From the IMG/VR virus record IMGVR_UViG_3300031671_000012, positions 1 through 24,984 of that record: a DNA stretch of 24,984 nt; one strand, written 5' to 3'. Each line of letters opens with the position of its first letter. Within the stretch, counting starts at the first letter, position 1. Both the position numbers and the translations under genes were made by a program. This stretch comes from a virus. A model generated the notes under the pieces. The model was not told the origin of the DNA, made no database searches, and saw only the letters and a program-made list of their open reading frames with translations. Shown piece after piece: positions 15,724-22,846 of the stretch.

Positions 15724-16209
15724 GTGACACATCTTCTGTCTAAAAAGAAAGCGCACAAAATGCTTGACCAACAACCTAGAATGGGCGCATTGCGCCTGAG
15801 TTGCTGTGACTTCTACGTTGAGGTGGACATTAGTCGCCCAAGAATCTATGAGCCTGTTAGAGGACGTTGGGGGATTCATACAAAAGAGCTTCCTATGATA
15901 CGAGTTGAGCTCAAGAACTTGGTGGCTACGCAAAAGTATCTAAGACCGGAGTCTATTCACTGGCATATTGATAACCCACCGCCAGAGAGGACTCCAATTG
16001 TTTTCAAGTTCCGAGGAAAATTGTACGTGCACAATGGGCATCATCGGTTTGTGATGAGAAAAATTCGTGGAATCAAATCAGCAATGACACGCTTTGCAGA
16101 CCTGGATACGATGACACAATTGGCAATAGTGCCAAAGCGATTTCCTCGTGAAGAGAAAAGGGAGGCCAGCAATGTACAGAGCTCAGCAGTCGTTACCAGG
16201 GGAGCTTGA
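15724..16209 (+). CDS. ParB/Srx-like domain protein lying between the terminase halves
   Basis: 161 residues from a GTG with AGGAGAGG just upstream, 18 bases after the terminase ATPase stop. Residues 60-125 read VELKNLVATQKYL, then PIVFKFRGKLYVHNGHHRF (GHHR at 105-108) and RGIKSAMTRF, the pattern of ParB N-terminal/sulfiredoxin-fold domains common among phage head-region genes. These domains may bind NTP or cut DNA; I cannot say which applies here. RFPR is at 139-142, close to the C-terminus. The end overlaps the next gene by 38 bases. Confidence 0.68.
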   Translation: MTHLLSKKKAHKMLDQQPRMGALRLSCCDFYVEVDISRPRIYEPVRGRWGIHTKELPMIRVELKNLVATQKYLRPESIHWHIDNPPPERTPIVFKFRGKLYVHNGHHRFVMRKIRGIKSAMTRFADLDTMTQLAIVPKRFPREEKREASNVQSSAVVTRGA

Positions 16210-16645
16210 ATCCATTCGGAGACTTAGAGAGGGTGGCCCTGGCTCTGGACCACAGGGTGGCAGCAAAAACAAAAAATCTTCCTCTAAAGGAAAGAATGTA
16301 ATGTCTATGGACTTATACAACCATTTTCCAGACAAAAGTGAGGATGAGGGCAATCCTGCAATGGACAATATGGCTTCTCAACTAAAGCATATTGGCTCTA
16401 TGAAAAATGGAAGTGAGTTAGCTACCTCTGACAAGACGATAACAATACATCCACATGGAGCAAAAGAGGGGAGCTACACTTTCCACTCCAAAGCAGGCTT
16501 CACAAGAGCAGCCTTGCTGAAAGCTACAATTTCAGCAGTAAGACAGGATGGGGGTGCTTCCCATCACTACAACAGCGATGTGGTAGTGGAGGCGATTCAC
16601 AGAAGTCCAACCACGGGGCATTATCACGCAGAACTGGGAACATAA
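16172..16645 (+). CDS. Hypothetical protein with GGPGSGP motif
   Basis: 157 residues from ATG 16172, which has GGGAGG about six bases upstream; a longer GTG start at 16148 has no good site. The N-terminus carries REGGPGSGPQGG, a short Gly/Pro/Ser motif I recall in many phage head-region proteins, followed by a Lys/Ser linker. The second half resembles a compact mixed domain with HPHGAKEGSYTFHSKAGFTRAALL and a His-rich end (GHYHAELGT). The function of the motif is not known to me. Confidence 0.58.
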   Translation: MYRAQQSLPGELESIRRLREGGPGSGPQGGSKNKKSSSKGKNVMSMDLYNHFPDKSEDEGNPAMDNMASQLKHIGSMKNGSELATSDKTITIHPHGAKEGSYTFHSKAGFTRAALLKATISAVRQDGGASHHYNSDVVVEAIHRSPTTGHYHAELGT

Positions 16646-16649
16646 AAGA

Positions 16650-17192
16650 GTGAATCAGGTAAGGTGTATGACCCTACCGATTCTTGGCGATGATTTTGAT
16701 TTGTTGTACAGCCAGCGTCTTCAGGAGCAACAGCCCAAACAAACTATCTTTCGTGGACAGGAAGCAGTTGATAGGCTCAATGAGCAAATAGCATCTCAGC
16801 CCCGAACGATTGCCATGGATTTTGACGGGGTTCTGGCTGAATGGAATAAGGGAGACAACATCAACAAGATTGGAAAGCCTCTAGCACCTGGAATCAAGCT
16901 AGCAAGAAGAATCCAAGCAAAAGGCTTCCGCTTAGTTATTCTAACAGCACGTCCCAAACCTATGTGGGGGGCAATTGAAAGCTGGTTGAAAAAGTATGGC
17001 GTACATCCTCTTCAAGTTACAAACGTGAAGCCACCCGCTGAAGCGTACATCGATGACCGAGCCATTCGCTATCCTGCCAATCTTGGAGCAAAGAAGACAA
17101 AAGAAAACTCTGGTGATGGGATTATGAATGGGCTGGATGGAAACAGGATTGTAGGCTCACTTGACACTGGAAATCGCAGAACATCAAGATGA
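16650..17192 (+). CDS. HAD-superfamily hydrolase
   Basis: About 180 residues from GTG 16650; ATG 16668 is an equally plausible start and removes six residues. HAD motifs are clear: D57-F-D59-G-V (motif I), VILTAR (motif II), and NVKPPAEAYIDDRAIRYP, giving the motif III Lys and motif IV Asp-Asp. The compact lay-out (small cap, KPxAxxYIDDRAI) is typical of small phage-encoded phosphatases; a nucleotide or polynucleotide 3'-phosphatase role is possible but not shown. Its stop overlaps the terminase nuclease start as ATGA, so this nuclease half depends on its translation. Confidence 0.78.
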   Translation: MNQVRCMTLPILGDDFDLLYSQRLQEQQPKQTIFRGQEAVDRLNEQIASQPRTIAMDFDGVLAEWNKGDNINKIGKPLAPGIKLARRIQAKGFRLVILTARPKPMWGAIESWLKKYGVHPLQVTNVKPPAEAYIDDRAIRYPANLGAKKTKENSGDGIMNGLDGNRIVGSLDTGNRRTSR

Positions 17193-17833
17193 TTACTTTA
17201 AGACCTTTGCAATTTGTAGATTTGGCGTTAAAATCAGCTTCAGACCCTGGTGTGAAGCTGAATCCTGATGGAACTGTGAAAGCGGACTACTTTGTGATTG
17301 CTACTGGGGCACGAGTTGGTGCTTTGGTGTACTTGCTTGACACCTACAGAGCGCAGATTCCCTTTCCCCAGCAAGTTCGTGCGATGGTTCGAGAATGGAA
17401 AACTTGGAAGTCTACCAAGATTGGCATAGAAGCAAATGCTTACCAGTGGGCATTGGGCCAGCAAGCCTGGGAGCAAGGTGTTCCCTGTGTACCTGTTTCC
17501 TACCCAGGAGACAAAGTCCAAAAGTGGCAATTGGCTACACCGCACTTTGAAACTGGTCGAGTCCGGATACGTGCTGTGAAGGAAAATGGAGTTCTTGTTC
17601 CTCATCCTTCGATGAGACGTTTTGTTAGAGAAGCTTTAGATGCACCTTTTGGTGACCACGATGATACTCTGGACGCAATTACAGGGCTGGTGCTTATGCT
17701 AACGAGCCCAGATTTTCAAGCAAAAGAATTCCATGGTGCATTGACCCCAGGATATTCTTTTGCCACCCTTGGTGGATTGTCACCAGGGCGTCGATCAGGA
17801 GACCCGTTTGATGCTTTCAAGAGTCCATTCTGA
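17189..17833 (+). CDS. terL: Large terminase, nuclease half (RNase H-like)
   Basis: 214 residues corresponding to the C-terminal nuclease domain of large terminases. Acidic residues appear in the expected order: D11 in FVDLALKSASD, E81 in IGIEANAYQWAL, and D156-H-D-D-TLD (156-162). Family features between them include VYLLDTYRAQIPF, PGDKVQKWQLATPHFETGRVRI and a following FP/FG-GDHDD. It lacks any ATPase motif, which lies 1.5 kb upstream. There is no strong ribosome binding site, only the ATGA coupling to the HAD gene. The combined length of the two halves (620 residues) matches an ordinary large terminase, so the two products probably assemble into one motor. Confidence 0.87.
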   Translation: MITLRPLQFVDLALKSASDPGVKLNPDGTVKADYFVIATGARVGALVYLLDTYRAQIPFPQQVRAMVREWKTWKSTKIGIEANAYQWALGQQAWEQGVPCVPVSYPGDKVQKWQLATPHFETGRVRIRAVKENGVLVPHPSMRRFVREALDAPFGDHDDTLDAITGLVLMLTSPDFQAKEFHGALTPGYSFATLGGLSPGRRSGDPFDAFKSPF

Positions 17834-17862
17834 AAAGTAACTCAGTTATGTGAGAGGGATAA

Positions 17863-20800
17863 ATGGCATCTACTGTAAACAATCCAACAAATGCTAAGCC
17901 AGTCCCCGGGCAAGCGTTGCCCTTCATCCGTAGTGCTTCAGGGAAGGCTGAAGCATCAACAGTGCAGCCGAAGCCCAAGGATGTGTTCAACACTGGCAAG
18001 GATTACACCGATGAAGGAGCGCCGCTATTTACCACGGATGTAATAGTGGCCTCTGGAAAGTTTCCACCTGCGTTTGCTCACATGCCAGGAATAATCAATC
18101 CCCCAACTTCCGAAGATATCAAAGGGCTGACTAATCCTGATGAGGCAGCACAAGGTCAGCACATCAAATACCTTCACGAAGCTATTGTGATGGATGTAGA
18201 TGCCAAGCTCATCATCTCCACTGAGAAGCAGATGAAGAATGGAATCTTTCGGGAAGCACATTATCCAACCTTGGCTGACTACATTCGCAGCCCACACTAC
18301 AAAAAGCTGCGAGAGACGCGGATTGTGTCTGAGGCATTGAGTAACGTAGCAAACAGAACGCAGCTTCGGGAAAGTGGCACCAATCCGGTAGCAATTCGAT
18401 TTAATCCACGGCTAGTAAGCCTGAGCAAGTCGGTAGATGGGAAGATTCTGAAGAGTCTGAGAGAGTCTGGCTTCACTAAGGAATTGAAGCGTCTCACTGA
18501 GCAAGGTGACTTTCCAGGAGACATTGGTGGCTTTGGTTCCATTGGTGCCACTGGTCAGATGCTCCCAAATTTTGATGGTGGCCAGAGCTTTGCCTTGGGT
18601 GGGAGAGAACCAGACTTCACTCCGATGATTGCTGGGCCATACAACAAGCAGTTGTACTTTGCTGACTATCTGGAAATGCACGCTCTTGCGTATCAAGCCT
18701 GGTGCTTAACAGGCGATACTGAGATAGCAATGTTAGACGGAAGAGACATTTCCATTTTGGAGTTGAAAAAAGAATTGGAGTCGAAGGAATGTGTACAAGG
18801 TTACAAATTCGAGATGGCCAGCCAAACAATTCAGCCTGTGAATCTAATTGGTGTTCACGAAATGGGGGAAAAGGAGTGTGTTTGCATTCAGCTTAATTCC
18901 AGGAATGGGAGGATTATAACAGCTTCTTTAGACCATCCATTCCTGATGCTTGATGGAAACTACAAGAATGCAGGCAAACTTTTCCCTGGAGACCGTTTCA
19001 TGCCCATGGGAGTTAGGCCAGAAGGAATTCCAGAAGTTGAAAAAGTTTACCCTGCGGGTTTACATCATGTATATCATATTGAAACTTCTGAAGAAAAGTA
19101 CGAAGACCAAAACTTTTATTTGTCAGCAGGAATCTTTTCACACAACACGCACAATCCTGTAGCAAAAAGAATTGCCAAGGTCATCACACAATTTGTGCTT
19201 GGCAAGGGTGTCAAAGCAACAGTCATCACCGCGAGCTATCCACAGCCCAAGCCAGGGCAGCAAACGCTACAAGGACAGCCGCAGCAACCCAGCAAGGACT
19301 GGGCTGCCTTTTGTCAGGTGAAGCTGGATGAGCACTGGGAAAAGAACACACTTCACATTCGCAGCAAGCAAATCCTGCGCGACCTGGTTATCTTTGGGGA
19401 GCAGTTTGTTCGCTACTATGATGCTCCCTGGGGATTGAAGATTCGCCAGATTGACCCTTCCACAGTTTGGGAAGTGATTACAGACCCTGATGATTGCGAA
19501 AATGAATTTTACATCCACCAGCAATATCCGACGAGATATCAATGGTATGTCGATTTGCCAATTCCTTGCTTGGTTGGTTCTACAAAAGTTCGAACATTCT
19601 TTGGAAAAATTATGACTGTGGCAGAGTTGGCAGAATCTTCTGCTTCTGGCACATTTTTATATGCCTTTGATGAAAAAACAAAAGAAATTGTTCCAAGTTG
19701 TTTAGTGAAAGCTTGGAAAACAGGTACAAAAGAGTGTGTATCTGTGAAATTAAGTAATGGAGCAGTTGTAATAGCTTCTACTGACCATCCTTTTCTACTT
19801 CGAAACGGGGTGTATGAAGAAGCTGAAAAACTATCTCTTGGCACAGAACTAATGCCATTCCAGTTTACAGAAGATGCTGGAGTGCTTCAGCCAGCTACAG
19901 GGGAATACGAGTACCACATGTTTGTTCCCAAAAAAATTCCAAAGAAAGAAAAGGGGCCAACAGTAGAGTCAGTTATTTCTGTTGGAAAGCAAGAAGTGTA
20001 CGATGTTCAGATGGAAGGAAATCACAACTTTGGGCTGGCTGCCGGTTGCTTTGTCCACAACACCATAAAATTCATCATTCGCCAGGTTCCAAGTCTTCTT
20101 TACTATCACATGAAGATAAACACGGTGTCAGGAGAAGTTCGAGGCCGCAGTGAACTGTTTGCAGTTCTTGGCTGGCTCAAGCGCCTGAAAGAGTTTGCCA
20201 GCGACAGAGTTATACGTAACAAGATGGCAAATCTTTTCGTTTTGGATGTTGCAGTAGAAGGCGACCAGGCAGCAGTAGAGAATGCTAAGCAGCAATTCAA
20301 TACTCCACCAACTCCTGGCTCTTTTTTCATTCATAACAAAGCGGCAGAGCTTAACGGCATCAAGGCAGAAGTTGGGGCAGCTGACACTACGGCAGACTGG
20401 GAAATGCTGCTTACAATTATTGCAATGGGTGCTGGATTGTCACAGCAATATCTAGGAATGAGTGGTGGAACAAGCAAGGCAGAGGCACTGGTAGGAACAG
20501 AACCTGATGTAAAGACGTTTGAGGACTATCAGGAAATCATGGAGCAGTTCTTCCTACAAGATACTGAGCGCCTGTTTACTCGCTGTAAAGAGCGTGGAGA
20601 GATTCCCAAGAACCTGATTGTAAAGGTTGAAATCACCTATCCTGCCATTGCAGAAGAGAATCGAAGTGAAAAGCTGAAAGATTTGGCCTTTGGTGAGTCG
20701 ATGTCCTGGTGGTCTCACCGACGCATCGCTTCTGCTTCTGCAAAAGAATTGCAATTCACTTCCTATGACTATGATGAGGAACAACAGCAAATCGCACTGG

Positions 20801-21678
20801 AAGACGCGCAGAAGGAATTCCTAATCAACAGCGCCTACGCGCAGGTGCTGAAGGGCGAAGATAGCAGCAAGGCTGCTGCTGCAGGCGGTGCAGCGGGTGG
20901 AGCAGCAGGGGGTGCGGCAAGTGGTGGTGCTTCTGGTGGCAAAGGTGCCAGTGGAATGGGAATGGGAAAATCTCTACCAACCAGTAGCACTAAGGGCGAA
21001 AGTGAATCCATCCAGGAGTCCAGGGAAGACGCAACTCCAGTAACAGCACCTGGAACATCGACTGCCTCCAATGTTTCTGGAATGGCTACAACACACAATG
21101 CAAGCAAGGGAGCAGATGGCAAGACAGACCCTTGGGCAACAAGAGACCCGCGTGACATGGCTGAAACAATCAAGAGAGAAGCAGCAAATCTTCGCTACAG
21201 CCGTCACGCAATTGGACGAAAGCAAGACCGTGTGAAATCACCTGACAAGGTGCGTGACCAGAAGACTCTTGACCGTGGTGCCGTGGTATCCAAGGCAAGA
21301 GATGCGATGAAGCATGGTAACCTGAACAAAGAATCCCATCATCATCACCACCACCATGGGAACAAAGCAATTCAGCGCTTCCCGCGCCTAGAAACAGGCC
21401 CAGTGCAGCACCGTGACGCTATCCGTGTTCCTGAAGAAGAGCAGCAACTGCAATTGCAGCGCGGAAGCAAGCAGAAAGAAGCAATCGAAAGCGTGATGAA
21501 GCATACGCGCAAAAACCGTGAACAGGGGATAGAGCCATTCAAGCCTGAAGATGGTATGAAGAATTCCGCAACAACTAGTCCTGCTGGCACTGGAGCATAC
21601 AAAAAGCCCAACAGCGGAATTGTTGGTATTCCTGATGCAGTGAAGTTTGGCCAAAAACAACCTCGCCGCAAGAAATAA
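17863..21678 (+). CDS. Portal protein precursor containing two mini-inteins
   Basis: A 1271-residue precursor with GAGAGGGAT before the ATG. Without the inteins (residues 281-428 and 569-733) it is 958 residues. The extein has portal features: LAYQAW…NPVAKRIAKVITQFVLGKGV, then ILRDLVIFGEQFVRYY, PSLLYYHMKINTVSGEVRGRSELFAVLGWLKRLKEF (around 735-775) and MGAGLSQQYLGMSGG. The portal forms the dodecameric vertex ring that docks the terminase. Beyond about residue 1000 comes an unusual C-terminal extension: an Ala/Gly/Ser linker (20872-20970), a basic region, seven consecutive His residues (21337-21357), IQRFPR (RFPR at 1172-1175) and a very basic end (GQKQPRRKK). Such an extension could reach into the capsid or bind DNA or scaffold; that is inference. 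Confidence 0.85.
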   Translation: MASTVNNPTNAKPVPGQALPFIRSASGKAEASTVQPKPKDVFNTGKDYTDEGAPLFTTDVIVASGKFPPAFAHMPGIINPPTSEDIKGLTNPDEAAQGQHIKYLHEAIVMDVDAKLIISTEKQMKNGIFREAHYPTLADYIRSPHYKKLRETRIVSEALSNVANRTQLRESGTNPVAIRFNPRLVSLSKSVDGKILKSLRESGFTKELKRLTEQGDFPGDIGGFGSIGATGQMLPNFDGGQSFALGGREPDFTPMIAGPYNKQLYFADYLEMHALAYQAWCLTGDTEIAMLDGRDISILELKKELESKECVQGYKFEMASQTIQPVNLIGVHEMGEKECVCIQLNSRNGRIITASLDHPFLMLDGNYKNAGKLFPGDRFMPMGVRPEGIPEVEKVYPAGLHHVYHIETSEEKYEDQNFYLSAGIFSHNTHNPVAKRIAKVITQFVLGKGVKATVITASYPQPKPGQQTLQGQPQQPSKDWAAFCQVKLDEHWEKNTLHIRSKQILRDLVIFGEQFVRYYDAPWGLKIRQIDPSTVWEVITDPDDCENEFYIHQQYPTRYQWYVDLPIPCLVGSTKVRTFFGKIMTVAELAESSASGTFLYAFDEKTKEIVPSCLVKAWKTGTKECVSVKLSNGAVVIASTDHPFLLRNGVYEEAEKLSLGTELMPFQFTEDAGVLQPATGEYEYHMFVPKKIPKKEKGPTVESVISVGKQEVYDVQMEGNHNFGLAAGCFVHNTIKFIIRQVPSLLYYHMKINTVSGEVRGRSELFAVLGWLKRLKEFASDRVIRNKMANLFVLDVAVEGDQAAVENAKQQFNTPPTPGSFFIHNKAAELNGIKAEVGAADTTADWEMLLTIIAMGAGLSQQYLGMSGGTSKAEALVGTEPDVKTFEDYQEIMEQFFLQDTERLFTRCKERGEIPKNLIVKVEITYPAIAEENRSEKLKDLAFGESMSWWSHRRIASASAKELQFTSYDYDEEQQQIALEDAQKEFLINSAYAQVLKGEDSSKAAAAGGAAGGAAGGAASGGASGGKGASGMGMGKSLPTSSTKGESESIQESREDATPVTAPGTSTASNVSGMATTHNASKGADGKTDPWATRDPRDMAETIKREAANLRYSRHAIGRKQDRVKSPDKVRDQKTLDRGAVVSKARDAMKHGNLNKESHHHHHHHGNKAIQRFPRLETGPVQHRDAIRVPEEEQQLQLQRGSKQKEAIESVMKHTRKNREQGIEPFKPEDGMKNSATTSPAGTGAYKKPNSGIVGIPDAVKFGQKQPRRKK
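18703..19146 (+). other. Mini-intein 1 in the portal gene
   Basis: A 148-residue in-frame insertion that begins with Cys (CLTGDTEIAMLDGR, block A) and ends in FSHN followed by Thr as the +1 residue, between YQAW and THNPVAK of the portal. Block B reads ITASLDHPFL, with Ser where the usual Thr of TxxH lies. The block F region (VYHIETSEEKYEDQNFYLSAG) has His where Asp is common. There is no LAGLIDADG or HNH endonuclease between blocks B and F. Removal leaves a continuous portal helix. Confidence 0.88.
19567..20061 (+). other. Mini-intein 2 in the portal gene
   Basis: A 165-residue in-frame insertion that begins CLVGSTKVRTFFGK and ends AAGCFVHN followed by Thr, between VDLPIP and TIKFIIRQ of the portal. 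Block B is VIASTDHPFL, again with Ser at the Thr position; block F (QEVYDVQMEGNHNFGLAAG) is canonical. No homing endonuclease domain is present. Its DNA looks richer in A and T than the surrounding portal sequence. It resembles intein 1 in layout (DHPFL, LMPF/RFMPMG, HN-Thr). Confidence 0.9.
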
Positions 21679-21801
21679 GCCCAAAGTAAGCAAAACACTA
21701 GGTTAGACCCTATTCCAGAGTACATGCAGAACCCAATAGAAAGCCCTGCAGCAAATTTTGCAGGCTAGCCAGGTACTTCTCTACTTTCGGGGGTATTTAC
21801 A
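21679..21801 (+). other. Intergenic gap with a bulged hairpin
   Basis: 123 bases between the portal and the next small gene. AGC-C-CTGCA (21742-21750) can pair with TGCAGGCT (21759-21766) across an eight-base loop, giving an 8-bp stem with one bulged C. No T-run follows, so termination is uncertain. A G-rich stretch (21789-21793) serves as ribosome binding site for the gene at 21802. I see no convincing promoter. Confidence 0.4.
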
Positions 21802-22014
21802 ATGGGAATTGCAGTTGCAGCAACGCTGATAAAATGCTCCACTGCTGATGGGCTTGTAGAGATGGAAGCTGGTGTCCCATTGGGAAAAATCTATCGTGTG
21901 TTCCCTGAAACAAAACGCACTGTTACGCTTTGGAATGTAAAGAAACAGGTGTTCCATGAAAAAGAGATTGTAGATACAGATTCCAAGATATTAACAGGGA
22001 GGAAAGCACAATGA
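21802..22014 (+). CDS. Hypothetical protein (70 aa)
   Basis: A short protein beginning MGIAVAATLIKCSTADG, with likely beta strands (KIYRVFPETKRTVTLWNVKKQVF) and an ending with a basic GRKAQ. Compact all-beta folds of this size occur in phage accessory proteins, but I recognise no family. It overlaps the next gene as ATGA. It lies between the portal and the compositionally different right-hand region. Confidence 0.55.
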   Translation: MGIAVAATLIKCSTADGLVEMEAGVPLGKIYRVFPETKRTVTLWNVKKQVFHEKEIVDTDSKILTGRKAQ

Positions 22015-22322
22015 GTAGGGAAAATAAGAATCTAGAATGGGATAGTCAAATCTGGCTAATTCGATACCAGCCCGATTCTGGAGAACCTTTCTATAGACTC
22101 TTCACGAGTTGGAAAGCACTTCTGTATTCTTATTGCCGTGAACCAAAAGTTAGGCACCCATCCTGGTACCATGACTTTCGTGTTTGGGCCATTAAACCGA
22201 CAGAAAGCAATGGGACAGTGCGGGAAATCACAGGAAACCTAATTTATGCGGCGCAGCGATATCCACCGTACGAAAGTGACATTGTAGACTTTGAAGAACC
22301 TTGTGCTATTCCCATTTTCTAG
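22011..22322 (+). CDS. Hypothetical protein (103 aa)
   Basis: Starts in ATGA with GGGAGG upstream. The product is rich in Trp and Tyr (WDSQIWLIRYQPDSG, SWYHDFRVWAIKP) and looks like a small alpha/beta protein with a acidic-hydrophobic end (SDIVDFEEPCAIPIF). No motif identifies a function. AQRYPPYE is superficially like the RFPR tag but is not the same motif. Confidence 0.6.
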   Translation: MSRENKNLEWDSQIWLIRYQPDSGEPFYRLFTSWKALLYSYCREPKVRHPSWYHDFRVWAIKPTESNGTVREITGNLIYAAQRYPPYESDIVDFEEPCAIPIF

Positions 22323-22334
22323 CAAGGAGAAACC

Positions 22335-22550
22335 ATGCCAAGCTCTGGATTACCAATAGAACATTTTTGGAAAGAAAACCAAACTAATGAGGAAGTACGA
22401 GAGATGTATGCGTATATTGAGCTACAGGCAGAGCATTCCATAAAGATGGGAGTGTTTATGGAGTGGCTTGAATCCTTTGTTGGTGCCTGGAATAGCACAA
22501 AAGACCCAGTTCAAGCTGCCAATGCAGGCATTATAGAATGGGATATGTAG
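22335..22550 (+). CDS. Hypothetical protein (71 aa)
   Basis: AAGGAG six bases before the ATG makes the start firm. The protein is helical and acidic (EEVREMYAYIELQAEHSIKM), then FMEWLESFVGAWNSTKD, with an AANAGIIEWDM end. No family recognised. It is the last gene with the base composition of the main genome; the next gene starts ten bases later in G+C-richer DNA. Confidence 0.6.
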   Translation: MPSSGLPIEHFWKENQTNEEVREMYAYIELQAEHSIKMGVFMEWLESFVGAWNSTKDPVQAANAGIIEWDM

Positions 22551-22560
22551 GGAGGAAGCC

Positions 22561-22776
22561 GTGAACGAACTGACTAAGCTGTGCGAGAAGTTGGAAAACG
22601 TAAGGCACCATGAGTGCGAAGACGGCTGGTATTCCTGTCCTTTATCAGAGGAAGGATGCTACGACGAACGTCAGAAAGAATGTGATTGTGTAGCAGGATG
22701 CATCCATCAAATAGCGGCCGAGCTTCGCGCCGTCATTGCCACGCAGGAAGAGCTATGTGTGGAGCGGGTGCTGTAA
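22561..22776 (+). CDS. Small Cys-rich accessory protein (WYSCP type)
   Basis: A 71-residue protein from GTG with GGGAGGAA just upstream. MNELTKLCEKLE opens the chain, then HHECEDGWYSCPLSEEGCYDER, then CDCVAGCIHQIAAELRAVI. The seven or so cysteines with HHxC and WYSCP suggest a metal-binding knuckle; I recall similar WYSCP small proteins in environmental phages, without a known function. Its first and last segments (LCEK, AAELRAVI) recur in the gene at 24469. Confidence 0.6.
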   Translation: MNELTKLCEKLENVRHHECEDGWYSCPLSEEGCYDERQKECDCVAGCIHQIAAELRAVIATQEELCVERVL

Positions 22777-22807
22777 GAAGCAAAGTGGTGGTGGGAGCGG
22801 TTATCAA

Positions 22808-22846
22808 ATGAGCGACAGACTGCAGGCGCAAAGGAGAATCAAATGA
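22808..22846 (+). other. Twelve-codon micro-frame ahead of the next gene
   Basis: ATG AGC GAC … TGA encodes MSDRLQAQRRIK and its stop overlaps the next start codon as ATGA. The opening MSD is shared with several real genes of this region. It also contains AAGGAG, the ribosome binding site of the next gene. It may be a remnant of a deleted gene or a translated leader; evidence is weak. Confidence 0.2.

Noticed and set aside
15367-15933. Long open frame on the minus strand
   Set aside because: It lies opposite the terminase ATPase and ParB-like genes, has an irregular Cys/His/Ser-rich composition and no motif, so it is a mirror of real genes. The same holds for the minus-strand frames at 4049-4549, 12758-13279 and 13177-13641.
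15706-17188. Self-splicing intron separating the two halves of the large terminase
   Set aside because: Nearly every base of the interval belongs to overlapping genes with their own ribosome binding sites, leaving no room for a conserved intron core. RNA data could still overturn this.
18703-20061. Homing endonuclease genes within the portal insertions
   Set aside because: Only splicing blocks are present; no LAGLIDADG or HNH motif lies between blocks B and F in either insertion.
20872-20970. Tandem DNA repeat in the portal gene
   Set aside because: The GC-rich triplets encode a variable Ala/Gly/Ser linker with different codons, so this is low-complexity protein, not a precise DNA repeat.
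22011-22322. QRYPPYE as another RFPR tag
   Set aside because: It differs at two of the four core positions, so it was not counted.
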